Assembly: GCA_020637595.1 (NCBI GenBank)
Contig: JACKKE010000002.1
Location: 1 to 64,000 of the forward strand
Source of the DNA: Rhodobacter sp.
Lineage (GTDB): Bacteria; Pseudomonadota; Alphaproteobacteria; Rhodobacterales; Rhodobacteraceae
Direction: 5' to 3'
DNA: 64,000 nucleotides
Numbering within the stretch: position 1 is the stretch's first letter; the number at the start of each line of letters is the position of its first letter. Made by a program: the position numbers and the translations under genes. The notes beneath the pieces were generated by a model. That model had not been told where the DNA came from, ran no database searches, and saw only the letters and a program-made list of their open reading frames with translations. Of this stretch, positions 50,300 to 59,443 are shown piece after piece.

Positions 50300-51002
50300 C
50301 GGCGGGCCTGCTTTCCATCCGTGCGAAATCGTCGGCCGAAACGCGCCGGAACTGCACCCGGTCGCCCACGTCGAACAAGAAGGGGCGGGCCTCGTCTCCG
50401 GTCAGGATCCGCGTGGGCGAGCGTCCGATGATCCACCAGCCGGTGGGCATGGTCAGCGTGGTGACCAGGCATTGCGGGCCAGCGATGATCACCGACCCCG
50501 CCGGAACCCCGCGCACGGGTGTCGGCTTGCGGTCCAGCCGCAGGGCCTCGGGCACGCCGGCGAGATAGGCATAGCCGGGCGCGAACCCATACATGAAGAC
50601 CCTGTAGTCCCCCAACAGGTGAGCATTGACGACCGCCTCGGGCGACAGGCCGGTTTGCCGGGCGACGGCGTCGAGGTCGGGGGCAAAGGGGGGCTCGTAG
50701 CAGACGGTGACCTCCCGCAGGGCGGGGGCTGCAGATCGGCCGGCCTTCACGCCCAGCAGTGCGGTCAGATGCGCGGTAACCGCGGCATGGTCGCTCAGCA
50801 GCGGGTCGAAATCGACCAGCAGGTTGACAAAGGCGGGCACGGATTCGCGCAGCCCGGTGCAGGGCGCATCCGTCAGGGCTCGGTCCAGAGCCAGCACGGC
50901 GGCATGCGCGTCGTCGTCGATGGCCTCGGCGAATTCGACCAGAACCGCGTGATCGGCCACCGGGGTAAAGCGGGGGCGGGCGGGCGTCGGCGCTGCGGTC
51001 AT
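50292..51002 (-). CDS. pxpB: 5-oxoprolinase subunit PxpB (KipI family)
   Basis: 236 residues. The KipI fold is marked by FMYGFAPGYAYLAGVPEAL and TPVRGVPAGSVIIAGPQCL, and MPTGWWIIGRSPTRI follows. It overlaps pxpA by 4 bp and pxpC by 8 bp, so all three subunits are co-translated. Confidence 0.92.
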   Translation of the reverse strand: MTAAPTPARPRFTPVADHAVLVEFAEAIDDDAHAAVLALDRALTDAPCTGLRESVPAFVNLLVDFDPLLSDHAAVTAHLTALLGVKAGRSAAPALREVTVCYEPPFAPDLDAVARQTGLSPEAVVNAHLLGDYRVFMYGFAPGYAYLAGVPEALRLDRKPTPVRGVPAGSVIIAGPQCLVTTLTMPTGWWIIGRSPTRILTGDEARPFLFDVGDRVQFRRVSADDFARMESRPADD

Positions 51003-51760
51003 GGCAGGAACGGCGCGACGGTGACGCCGGCCGCGATCAGCGCCGCGCGCACCTGCGTCGCCATCTGCAAGGCTCCGGGGGAATCGCCGTGCACGCAGAT
51101 CGACTGTGCAGCCAGCGGGATCGGATCGCCGCCGATCACCTCCATCCTTCCGGTTTCAAGGAACCGCAACAACCGTGCTGCGGCGGCCCCGGCATCATGG
51201 ATCACCGCGCCCGGCTGGCTGCGCGACACCAGCTGGCCGTTGGGCAGATAGGCGCGGTCGGCAAAGATCTCGGAATAGGTAGGCAGGCCGGCAGCGCGGC
51301 CGGCGTGCTCCATCTCGGTGCCGGAAATCGCCAGCAGGGCCAGCCCGCCGGGTTGGGCGGCGACCGCTTCGGCAATCGCATCGGCGGCTGCGCGGTTTTC
51401 GGCGGCGAGGTTCGACAGCGCGCCGTGCGGCTTGACATAGCGCACCGTCGCGCCGCTCAGGGCCGCGATGCCGGCCAGCGCGCCGATCTGGGCGGCGACC
51501 ATGCGTGCGATCTCGGGCGGGGTCATCGGGATGATGCGGCGGCCGAACCCCTCGCGGTCGGCATATCCGGGGTGCGCGCCGATCACCACGCCTTTGGCGG
51601 TGGCGGTTTCCAGCGTGCGGGCCATCGTCTCGGGGTCGCTGGCATGGCCGCCGCAGGCGACATTGGCGGAACTGACGATCCCCAGCAGCGCCGCGTCATC
51701 GCCCATCGTCCAGGGGCCAAAGCCCTCGCCCAGGTCGGAATTCAGGTCGATGCGGATCAT
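50999..51760 (-). CDS. pxpA: 5-oxoprolinase subunit PxpA (LamB/YcsF family)
   Basis: 253 residues from ATG 51760. DLNSDLGEGFGPW, SANVACGGHASDP and GVVIGAHPGYADREGFGRR form the metal-binding start of the LamB/YcsF fold, and YVKPHGALSNL follows. PxpA supplies the catalytic deacetylase-like domain of 5-oxoprolinase. A small gap separates it from the hydratase-like gene. Confidence 0.92.
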   Translation of the reverse strand: MIRIDLNSDLGEGFGPWTMGDDAALLGIVSSANVACGGHASDPETMARTLETATAKGVVIGAHPGYADREGFGRRIIPMTPPEIARMVAAQIGALAGIAALSGATVRYVKPHGALSNLAAENRAAADAIAEAVAAQPGGLALLAISGTEMEHAGRAAGLPTYSEIFADRAYLPNGQLVSRSQPGAVIHDAGAAAARLLRFLETGRMEVIGGDPIPLAAQSICVHGDSPGALQMATQVRAALIAAGVTVAPFLP

Positions 51761-51830
51761 GGCGCGCCCCGTCGGGTGATTTGCGCCCAGTATAGCCTGA
51801 CCATCCCCGACCGCCACCGTCAAGGCCGGG

Positions 51831-52643
51831 TCAAAGCGGCGTCCAGCGCGCCTCCATCGAGGTCTCGCCGTCCGAGCGCAGCATCCGCCCCGCGCCGTCG
51901 CCGCCGGTCTCGATCCGCACGGGCGTCGTGACGAAAACCGGGGCGAGCGCGCGATAGGTGAACCGCCCCGCCCCCGCGCCGCGCATCGCGTCGCACAGGT
52001 CGGTGGCCATCATCGGCCCATGCACGACCAGATCCGGATACCCCTCGGTCTGGCGGCAGAAATCGCGGTCCCAGTGGATGCGGTGGCCGTTATGGGTGAC
52101 GGCGGAATAGAAAAAGAGCTGCCCGTCGGCATAGCAGCGGAACCCCTCGGGCACCGGATCGCCCGGCTGGCGCAGGGCTGGCGCGGGGGCGCCGCGGTCG
52201 CGATAGACGATGGTGCGGCGTTCCTCGATGCACAGCGCACCGGCCTGCTCCACGGAATAGTCGACGCCGACAAAGCACATCGCGCCGCTGCGCCCTTCCT
52301 TGAAGTCGACCGAGGCCACCCGCACCCGCTGCCGCGCGGGTTGCCCCAGCCGCAAAGGGCGGTGCTGCGTTACCGATCCGCCGGCCCACATCCGCCGGGG
52401 AAAGGGCGCGGCGGGCAGGAAGATGCCGGTGCGCTCGTGCAGGTCATAACCCTGATCGGCCTCAGCATAGCCCAGGTTGAAATAGGCCCAGTGCCAGGTC
52501 GGCGGCAGGGTGTCGCCCGCCAAAGGCCGGCCCAGCAGGATGCCCAGCTTGACCGCGGCCTCGGGCGCGAGGCTGTCGTCGATCACCCGTTCGCGGCCGA
52601 TGGTGGCCTCGCAGGCGGCGCGGGTTTCCGGGTCGATATGCAT
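51831..52643 (-). CDS. MaoC/hot-dog acyl-CoA hydratase-like protein (mesaconyl-C4-CoA hydratase type)
   Basis: 270 residues from ATG 52643. An N-terminal FAS1/MaoC-like half is followed by a second hot-dog half with FFYSAVTHNGHRIHWDRDFC and VVHGPMMATDLCD, where D/H residues are catalytic in MaoC-type hydratases. Related proteins hydrate or dehydrate branched C4-C5 dicarboxyl-CoA compounds. Substrate unknown. Confidence 0.82.
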   Translation of the reverse strand: MHIDPETRAACEATIGRERVIDDSLAPEAAVKLGILLGRPLAGDTLPPTWHWAYFNLGYAEADQGYDLHERTGIFLPAAPFPRRMWAGGSVTQHRPLRLGQPARQRVRVASVDFKEGRSGAMCFVGVDYSVEQAGALCIEERRTIVYRDRGAPAPALRQPGDPVPEGFRCYADGQLFFYSAVTHNGHRIHWDRDFCRQTEGYPDLVVHGPMMATDLCDAMRGAGAGRFTYRALAPVFVTTPVRIETGGDGAGRMLRSDGETSMEARWTPL

Positions 52644-52654
52644 GGGGTGTCCTG

Positions 52655-53449
52655 TCAGCGGGTGGTGGGGGCGTGTTCGATCCGGGACCAGATCGCTGCC
52701 AGATCCTGCGCCGGGATCGCCAGTCCGCAGGTCTCGAAAACCTGCGCCAGATCCTGCGCGCTTTCGATCAGACGCGCTGCGCCGTCCTCGGTCAGCGCGC
52801 GGTTGAAGAGGCCGATCCGTGCGTGCGGGGCGTGGAATGCCAGCATCAGGTTGCGGGTAAAGGGCGTGCCGTCCCAATGCGCGCACAGGAAATTCGCGGC
52901 TTCCAGATCGACCTGCTGCACCGGCGCAAAGTCGAGCCCGTAAATCGCGCGCCACCCCTCGTCGCCAAGGCGCTGCAGGGTGGTTTCGCCGGTTTCGGGG
53001 TCGTCACGCAGCCGATAGGTGCCGTTGGGAACCACCTGCTCGCCGGTAAACAGCAGCGGCCGCAGCGGCCCCGGCCCGCCGAACCCGGCATCGCAGAGCC
53101 AGTCCTGCCCTTCGGCGTGGACCCGCAGCGCCTGATGCGCGCGCGCGCCGGGAATGCCGGCCGGGCTGCGCACCCGGCCCACGAGGATCTCGACCGGATA
53201 GCCCAGCGCCTCGAGCGCCAAAGCCAGCAGGGCGTTCTGCTCAAAGCAATAGCCGCCGCGCCGCCCGTCGACCAGCTTGGCCATCAGCGCATCGGCGCCG
53301 AGGCCGGGCAGACGGCCCAACAGGGGGTCGATCGCCTCGAAGGGAATCGCGCGCATCTGGGCTTCCTGGACAGCGGCCAGACCGGCGGCGCCTTGGGGGA
53401 CGTCGGTCAGGCCGACGCGGGTCAGGTAACGGGTCAGGTCAAAGGGCAT
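52655..53449 (-). CDS. nat: Arylamine N-acetyltransferase
   Basis: 264 residues. The catalytic triad is complete: C68 in RRGGYCFEQN, H105 in RAHQALRV and D120 in WLCDAGFGG. NAT enzymes move an acetyl group from acetyl-CoA to aromatic amines or hydrazines. Beside the Rieske oxygenase and the glutamine-synthetase-like ligase, it supports an aromatic-amine substrate for this operon. Confidence 0.92.
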   Translation of the reverse strand: MPFDLTRYLTRVGLTDVPQGAAGLAAVQEAQMRAIPFEAIDPLLGRLPGLGADALMAKLVDGRRGGYCFEQNALLALALEALGYPVEILVGRVRSPAGIPGARAHQALRVHAEGQDWLCDAGFGGPGPLRPLLFTGEQVVPNGTYRLRDDPETGETTLQRLGDEGWRAIYGLDFAPVQQVDLEAANFLCAHWDGTPFTRNLMLAFHAPHARIGLFNRALTEDGAARLIESAQDLAQVFETCGLAIPAQDLAAIWSRIEHAPTTR

Positions 53450-53453
53450 GGCA

Positions 53454-54908
53454 TCAATACAGGCTGAAATATTCGGCCTGCTCCCAGTCCGAGAGGGCGG
53501 AAAGGTAGCGGTCCCACTCGGCCCGCTTCAGATGCGCGAGGTAATCGACCACGCCATCGCCAAAGGCCGCCCGCAGCACCGCCGAACTGGCAAAGGCCTC
53601 GATCGCCGCGCCGAGGTTGGTCGGCAGGGACTGCGCGCCAGTGGCATAAGGGGCCTCGGTCCGGGGTGGCAGCGGCAATGCGCCGTCGATCCCGGCCAGC
53701 CCCGCTGCGATCTGCGCGGCAAAGACGTAATAGGGGTTCGCGGCGGGCTCGGCCACGCGGTTCTCGATGCGGCTGGCGGGGTCGCCCGGTTCCATCAGCG
53801 CGCGGATCATCGCGCCGCGGTTATCATGGCCCCAGGCGATGCGGTCGGGGGCCAGCTGGAACGGTTGATACCGTTTATAGCCGTTCACCGTCGGCGTGGT
53901 CAGCAGGCACGAGGCACGCGCATGCGCCAGCAGCCCGGCGATCCAGCGCGCGGCGAGATCGGTCATCTCCTGCCCCGGGTCGGGGGTGAACAGGTTTCGC
54001 CCGCTGTCGCGATCCACCAGCGACTGGTGCAGGTGCCAGCCGCTGGCGGCGGCGTTGTCCAGCCGCGGGCGCGACATGAAGGTCGCATGCAGCCCCTCGC
54101 GCGCGCAGACCTCCTTGACCATCGTGCGGAACATCACCAGCGCATCGGCCTGCGCCAGGGGCGCGTCGGGGGCAAAGGTGAATTCGAACTGCCCCGGACC
54201 CATTTCGACCTCGGTCGAGCGCACCGCCAGACCCAGCCCGGCCGCGGTGCGGCGCAGGCGGTCCATCAGTGGTTCCAGCCGGTCATAGAGCGCCTCGGTC
54301 AGGAACTGATAGCCGGGCGCCAGTGCACTGGTCGCGGGGGGCCGGGGCGGCATGGTGGTGTCGGCGTGAGCCACGCGCGGCGTGTCGAGGGCGAAGACCT
54401 GGAACTCCACCTCCAGCCCCGCGACCATCCGCATCCCCCGCGCCTCGAGCCGCGCGACGGCCTCGGCCAGCAGCGGGCGCGGCGCAAAGGGGATCGCGGC
54501 ACCATCGCGCTGGCAGGGATCGCAGAGCAGCCAGGCAGAGTGCGGCGCCCAGGGCAGCGGGCGGAAACTGGCCGGGTCGGGGGCCAGCAGCACGTCGCCC
54601 GCACCGCGCATCGGCGTGTCGCCATCCTCGGACCAGACCGGAAAGACGGTGCGCCCCGATGTGTCCTTGAGCAGCAGCGTCGAGGGCACGTTCATCCCGT
54701 TCGCCAGGACCGAGCGCAGCGCCTCCGCCACCACGGCCTTGCCGCGCAGGATGCCGTGCTGGTCGGGGAACAGCACGCGGATCGTCTCGAACCCCTCGGC
54801 GTGCACCCGGTCCAGAAGGTCGAGCGCAGCCTCGATCCCCGGCCCGTCCAGCAGGCCCAGCCGCGCCAGCTTGCCCTGCGCCAGGGCTTCGCGCTCGGCC
54901 GCTCTCAT
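53454..54908 (-). CDS. Glutamine-synthetase-like gamma-glutamyl ligase
   Basis: 484 residues. The GS catalytic fold is recognised by GLEVEFQVF and STEVEMGPGQFEFTFAP (metal and glutamate), SGWHLHQSL, NGYKRYQPFQLAPDRIAWG and ASRIENRVAEPAANPYYVFA. Length is close to GlnA (~470), but the sequence is divergent in the adenylylation-loop region. GS-like ligases in amine catabolism, such as PuuA and the aniline-pathway proteins, form gamma-glutamyl amides from glutamate and an amine using ATP. It overlaps the Rieske gene by 4 bp. Confidence 0.9.
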   Translation of the reverse strand: MRAAEREALAQGKLARLGLLDGPGIEAALDLLDRVHAEGFETIRVLFPDQHGILRGKAVVAEALRSVLANGMNVPSTLLLKDTSGRTVFPVWSEDGDTPMRGAGDVLLAPDPASFRPLPWAPHSAWLLCDPCQRDGAAIPFAPRPLLAEAVARLEARGMRMVAGLEVEFQVFALDTPRVAHADTTMPPRPPATSALAPGYQFLTEALYDRLEPLMDRLRRTAAGLGLAVRSTEVEMGPGQFEFTFAPDAPLAQADALVMFRTMVKEVCAREGLHATFMSRPRLDNAAASGWHLHQSLVDRDSGRNLFTPDPGQEMTDLAARWIAGLLAHARASCLLTTPTVNGYKRYQPFQLAPDRIAWGHDNRGAMIRALMEPGDPASRIENRVAEPAANPYYVFAAQIAAGLAGIDGALPLPPRTEAPYATGAQSLPTNLGAAIEAFASSAVLRAAFGDGVVDYLAHLKRAEWDRYLSALSDWEQAEYFSLY

Positions 54909-56227
54909 CCGATCTTGGCGTCCCAGTCGGCGCAGGCCGCGCGGCGCGCCGCGTCGCCCTCGCGCCAGGCGCGGTTCCAGTCGCCATCGCTGCAGATCGT
55001 GTCATTGGCCGCAGGGCCGTGGATCGCCGACAGATCCGACCCGTCGCGCATCGGCAGGGCGTCCTCGGTCCCGGCCTCCAGCGCGTCGATCGCCGCGCGC
55101 AGCTTGCGCCGATAGCGGATGATCGCGGCGTCGGTCTTGCCCAGATGCTCCTCGGTGCGGTCCTGGATCGCGCCCATGCTCTCGACCGCCCACTGGTCGT
55201 GGACGTTGATGTCCATGCCCATGCCGGTATAGGTCGTGCGCGCCTGTTCCGCGGGGTCATACCCCCAGTTGTTGCGGCTGTTCTTCAAGGGCGCATAATC
55301 GGGCAGGCGATGCTCTTTCAGCCGCTGCTCGCGCATCAGCTCCTTGTTCACCGGCGCGCCGAAGCTGGTGAACATCGAATACCAATAGCAGGTTTCATCG
55401 TCGATCGGGACGTGCCACTGGGTGATGATCATCTCGCGCGACATCGGGATGGTGATCGCCTCGGGGAAGATCTGGTTGGTCACCCGCACATGGGTGCGCC
55501 CGTCGCCCAGATGGCGCAGCGCGATGATTCGCATGCCATAGTCGGTATCCTCGACCTGGATCTCGGGCGCGGGGAATTCGCGCAACAGCTGGGTCATCGG
55601 GATTTCGGTATTCGCGGCCTTGTCGCGGAACTGCTTGCCATAGGATTGCGACGGATCTTCATCCTGCAGGAAGCGGTGCAGAAACGAGGCATGCGCCGGG
55701 TCGATGCCGACCTCGAGCGCCTGCAGCCAGTTGCATTCCCACAGCCCCTTGAAGGCGAAGACATGCGTGTCGGGGGCGCGGAAGCAGTCGAAATCGGGCA
55801 GGGCGGGGGGCTCGCCCGGGCCCATGTAGGCAAAGACGATGCCGTTGCGTTCGACCACCGGATACGAGGCAATGCGGATGTTTTCATGCATGCGCGAGCC
55901 GGCGGGTTCGCCGGGCTGCTCGACGCACTGACCGTCGCGGTTGAAATGCCAGCCGTGGAACGGGCAGCGCAACCCGTTGTCCTCGAGCCGGCCATAACAC
56001 AGATCCACGCCCCGGTGCGGACAGCGCCGCCCGACCAGACCCAGCTTGCCCTCCTCGTCGCGAAACAGCACCAGATCCTCGCCCATCAGGCGCACCGGCA
56101 CCACGGGGCGCGGCCCTTCCAGTTCCACGGTCAGCGCGGCGGGCTGCCAGTAGCGGCGCAGCACCGCGCCGGCTTGGGTTCCGGGGCCGATCCGGGTGAT
56201 GGTGTCGTTCAGCGCCTGACTGAGCAT
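54905..56227 (-). CDS. Rieske non-haem iron aromatic ring-hydroxylating oxygenase, large subunit type
   Basis: 440 residues from ATG 56227 (GGGAGG upstream). The Rieske motif is C69-x-H71 and C88-x2-H91 (CPHRGVDL, CPFHGWHF). The mononuclear iron site fits D176-x2-H179-x4-H184 (GIDPAHASFLH). The sequence resembles phthalate- and vanillate-type single-component oxygenases. No reductase or ferredoxin is encoded nearby, so electrons come from elsewhere. It is the first gene of the leftward operon and probably carries out ring hydroxylation or N/O-dealkylation. Confidence 0.92.
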   Translation of the reverse strand: MLSQALNDTITRIGPGTQAGAVLRRYWQPAALTVELEGPRPVVPVRLMGEDLVLFRDEEGKLGLVGRRCPHRGVDLCYGRLEDNGLRCPFHGWHFNRDGQCVEQPGEPAGSRMHENIRIASYPVVERNGIVFAYMGPGEPPALPDFDCFRAPDTHVFAFKGLWECNWLQALEVGIDPAHASFLHRFLQDEDPSQSYGKQFRDKAANTEIPMTQLLREFPAPEIQVEDTDYGMRIIALRHLGDGRTHVRVTNQIFPEAITIPMSREMIITQWHVPIDDETCYWYSMFTSFGAPVNKELMREQRLKEHRLPDYAPLKNSRNNWGYDPAEQARTTYTGMGMDINVHDQWAVESMGAIQDRTEEHLGKTDAAIIRYRRKLRAAIDALEAGTEDALPMRDGSDLSAIHGPAANDTICSDGDWNRAWREGDAARRAACADWDAKIG

Positions 56228-56430
56228 CGCTGGGCCTCCCTGTCGTTGGTCTTGCAAGCTGTGGCGATACTGGCAGGAAGTGTTGGGAAATCAACCAGAC
56301 TTGGACATGAGGCTGCGTGGAATGGCGCCTGGGTAGGCATCGGATTCCTGTTGCAGGCCGATCGCAGAGGACGGAGCAGTCGGGAGGTCTGTGCCGATCC
56401 CGAGGATCCCACTTCCCTGCTTCGGGAAAG

Positions 56431-56506
56431 TGGTGCCGGTGAAGGGACTCGAACCCCCGACCCCATCATTACGAATGACGTGCTCTACCAGCTGAGCTAC
56501 ACCGGC
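56431..56506 (-). tRNA. tRNA-Thr (anticodon CGT)
   Basis: The acceptor stem GCCGGTG/CACCGGC, the D arm GCTCAGCTGGTAGAGC, an anticodon arm CGTCA-TTCGTAA-TGATG with anticodon CGT, and a TTCGAGT T-loop all fold. The CCA end is encoded (TGG at 56431-56433 on the plus strand). Confidence 0.95.
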
Positions 56507-56639
56507 AACTTTGGCGACCGGCCGACGGGTCCGGCGGGTCGGCAGCGGGGCGGCGGGCGTCCCGGCTGCTCTGGTGGCGCGGTGTTTAGCACCGGCCTGC
56601 GGCCGTATCCAGCCCCTTTTTCGCCTTTGCGGCGGGTTG

Positions 56640-58190
56640 TTACAGGCCGCTGCGCCGGGTTTCGGACAGGTCGATGACCTCGGCCTCGGAAGGGGGTTCG
56701 GGGGTGGCGGGTTCCTCGACCGGTTCGGCCTCGGCTGCCGGTGCGGGATCGGCCTCGACGATGTCGCTGTCATCGTCACTCTCGTCATCGGTCCCGGCGT
56801 CGTCATCGGCTGCGGGCAGGGCGCCGACGATCAGCGGCAGCATCTCGGAGCCGGTGGTGCCGGCGGCGGTGCGCTCATTCGGTGCGCTCCAGCTGAGCGT
56901 GTCGAAACTGCCGCAATTGTCGCAGACCGCCGCCCAGGACGCATGGACCTCGTTGCATTTCTCGCAGACCCACTGCGCGCCGCGCGGGGCGGTCAGGGCA
57001 CGGGCCAGCCAGCCGCGGACCACCGCGTCGGGCGAGCCCTCGCCGCGCTCGATGGCGGCCATGATCGTCATCACGCGCTGGGTCGGGCGGGTTTCGTGCA
57101 GGTCGCCGATGGCGCGGCGCGCGGCGGGGAAATCCTCGGCCGCGATCAGGAGTTCGGCGCGGGTCTGGGCCGATTCGGCGCCGTCGTTTTCCTTCAGCAG
57201 GGCCTCGAACCGCTTGACGCGGGCGGCGGGGGCCTCGTTTGGAGCAATGGCGGCAAAGGCGCGGGCCAGATCGGGGTGCGGTTGGGTTTTCCAGGCACGC
57301 CGCAGCACCGCCGCCGCCTGCCGACCCTTGCCGCGCGCGATCAGCGCCTCGGCAGCCATGACGGCGGCGGGGATCAGTTCGGGCGAGGCCTTGTTGGCCT
57401 CGACCGCAAGATCGCGCGCCAGCTCTTCGCGCCCCTCGCCGGCTTCGGCGCGCGCCTGTTGCAGGGTCAGCACGGCGTCGCGGCGGCGATAGACCGCGCG
57501 CGGCAACCGGCCCGAGCGCGAGGCCTCCAGCAAGGTATGCCGCGCGCCGGACCAGTCGCCGGCCTTGTTCTGCAGCATCAGCAGCGTGTCCTGGGTCTCG
57601 CCGTGGCCGGGGCGCAGCGACAGCGCGGTCTGCGCCAGCTTGCGGGCCTTGGTGGTGTTGCCGGCGTCGATCTGCTGGCGCATCAGCCCGCGCACGCCGA
57701 CGAACCGCGCCCGGTCGTTTTCCAGCAGGCGCTTGTAATAGTCCTCGGCCAGTTGGCTGTTGCCCTTGGTCTGCGCGGCCTGGGCCATCAGCAGATCGGT
57801 CAGCGGCTGGTTGTCCAGAAGCTTTTCGGCCTTGCGCGCCCGGGTCAGCGCCTGATCGCCTTCACCCGCGGCCAGGGCAAAGAACCCCTCGGACAGCGCA
57901 TCGAGGCCCCGCTTGCGGCGCGAGCGTTCGAAATAGCGGCTGATCGCGGTTTCGTCGCCGTTGATAAAGCGCAGCGTTGCCACGGTCAGTCCGGCGAGCT
58001 TCAGCAGCAGCCACAGCCCGCCCAGCAGGACCAGCGCGGCCAGCGCCATCTGCACCGGACCGAGGGTGAACTCGGTATCGGCAAAGGCGATGCGCAGCCC
58101 CGCCTGCTGGTCCATCAAGGCTTCGGCCCCCAGCGCAAGACCCGCGACCGCAGCCAGGAACAGAACGATTTTCAGCATGGTCCAGATCAT
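56640..58190 (-). CDS. hemY: HemY-like tetratricopeptide membrane protein
   Basis: 516 residues. Two N-terminal helices (residues 3-22 and 45-70) are followed by the HemY_N domain, a long helical TPR-like region, and a C-terminal CEKCN and CDNCG zinc ribbon (about 420-440). The tail is acidic and low-complexity. In Proteobacteria this gene belongs to the hem cluster and is not the haem oxidase of Firmicutes. It is the last gene of a unit with the COG4223 gene (4-bp gap) and hemD. Confidence 0.88.
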   Translation of the reverse strand: MIWTMLKIVLFLAAVAGLALGAEALMDQQAGLRIAFADTEFTLGPVQMALAALVLLGGLWLLLKLAGLTVATLRFINGDETAISRYFERSRRKRGLDALSEGFFALAAGEGDQALTRARKAEKLLDNQPLTDLLMAQAAQTKGNSQLAEDYYKRLLENDRARFVGVRGLMRQQIDAGNTTKARKLAQTALSLRPGHGETQDTLLMLQNKAGDWSGARHTLLEASRSGRLPRAVYRRRDAVLTLQQARAEAGEGREELARDLAVEANKASPELIPAAVMAAEALIARGKGRQAAAVLRRAWKTQPHPDLARAFAAIAPNEAPAARVKRFEALLKENDGAESAQTRAELLIAAEDFPAARRAIGDLHETRPTQRVMTIMAAIERGEGSPDAVVRGWLARALTAPRGAQWVCEKCNEVHASWAAVCDNCGSFDTLSWSAPNERTAAGTTGSEMLPLIVGALPAADDDAGTDDESDDDSDIVEADPAPAAEAEPVEEPATPEPPSEAEVIDLSETRRSGL

Positions 58191-58194
58191 CGTC

Positions 58195-59364
58195 TCAGTC
58201 CTCGTTGCGGGCCATTTGGTCCTGAAGGGCGCTCAGGGCTGCCAGGGCGGCAAGCCGGGTCTCGGCCTGTGCGCGCCAGTCGGACAGGGCCTCGGCGGGG
58301 GCACCCTGCAGGGTCGCCAATTCGTTCAGAGCCGTGCCCAGATCGCCCGTGCGCACGGCCGCTTCGGCGCGCGAGAGCACCGCATCGGTGTCGTCGCCTT
58401 CGCGCGGCGCCAGTGACCGGGCGCCGGTCTGCGAGCGCAGGAAATTCAGCACCCGGTCGCCCAGCGGGGCATCGGCCCCGGGGGCATCGGCGGCCAGTGC
58501 GGCGCGGGCGGCGGGGGCAAAGCTGTCCTGCAGGGCGGCCAGCGTCACCAGTCCGTCGGCAAACGGAGTGAGGGCTGGGTCGTTCGCGTTCAGCACCGAC
58601 AGGGCCTCGGCGGCGGGGTCTCCGCTTTCCGAGGCGGCCACCAGTTCGGCCAGCGCCGTGCGGGCGGCAATGCGGGCCTGAGCCTGGTCAACGGTGTCTT
58701 CGCGGGCGGCCAGTGCTTGGGCCTGGGCGTCGACCTGGGCGCGGGCATCGGCCAGCGCGGTATCGACCGCGGCGCGAGCCTGGGCAGCGATATCGGCCTC
58801 GATCTGGGCGATCCGGGTGGTCAGGGGCGCCACGGCGGCCTCGATATCGGCGGCGTTCAGCCCGCCGGGGGCGGCTTCCAGTGCGGACAGACGCGATTCC
58901 AGCGGCGCCAGATCCGGGCCGCTGCGCGTTTCGAGGGCGGTAACGCGCGCCTCCAGGCCGGCGGCGGGATCGGCGCTTTCGAGGGCTGCGAGGCGGGCCT
59001 CCAGCGGGGCCAGCGCCGCCTGCAGCGCGGATTGGGTCAGGCCCGCCGGCCGGGCTTCGACAACGGCCAGACGGGACTCGAGCCCCGAGCCGCCCTGACG
59101 CCAGCCTTCGGGCAGGATCGCCAGCGCCGCGGCCGCACCGATCCCCGCGGCCAGCACGCCACCGATGATCATGCTGCCGGCACCGGGGCCGCGGGCGGGC
59201 GCCACAGGTGCTGGGGCTTGAACGGCCGGTTCGGGCTGGGGTTCGGGTTCAACCTCAGGGGTTGGCGCGGGGTCGGGCACGATCTCGACCGCGACCGGGC
59301 GATCTGTCTCGGCGGGCGCGGAGATGTCGTCCTGCGTGTCGCGGTTGCTCGTTTCATCTGCCAT
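58195..59364 (-). CDS. COG4223 / mitofilin-like inner-membrane protein
   Basis: 389 residues. A short disordered N terminus rich in Pro/Glu precedes one transmembrane helix (about 73-92, SMIIGGVLAAGIGAAAAL). A long coiled-coil region of repeating Leu/Ala heptads (residues about 105-225) and a C-terminal helical domain follow. Alphaproteobacterial members are related to the mitochondrial MICOS subunit mitofilin and lie in hem clusters between hemD and hemY, exactly as here. Confidence 0.86.
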   Translation of the reverse strand: MADETSNRDTQDDISAPAETDRPVAVEIVPDPAPTPEVEPEPQPEPAVQAPAPVAPARGPGAGSMIIGGVLAAGIGAAAALAILPEGWRQGGSGLESRLAVVEARPAGLTQSALQAALAPLEARLAALESADPAAGLEARVTALETRSGPDLAPLESRLSALEAAPGGLNAADIEAAVAPLTTRIAQIEADIAAQARAAVDTALADARAQVDAQAQALAAREDTVDQAQARIAARTALAELVAASESGDPAAEALSVLNANDPALTPFADGLVTLAALQDSFAPAARAALAADAPGADAPLGDRVLNFLRSQTGARSLAPREGDDTDAVLSRAEAAVRTGDLGTALNELATLQGAPAEALSDWRAQAETRLAALAALSALQDQMARNED

Positions 59365-59443
59365 ACGCGTTCTCCACCGTCCCCGGCGCCGAAAGCGAGA
59401 GGCCGGCGCCCATCCTTCTACTTAGGCCCTGCCGGGCCAAGCC

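Noticed and set aside
56640..58190. Protoporphyrinogen oxidase from the gene name hemY
   Set aside because: The protein is a TPR-type membrane protein with a zinc ribbon. It lacks an FAD-binding motif and matches the proteobacterial HemY, not the Firmicutes enzyme.
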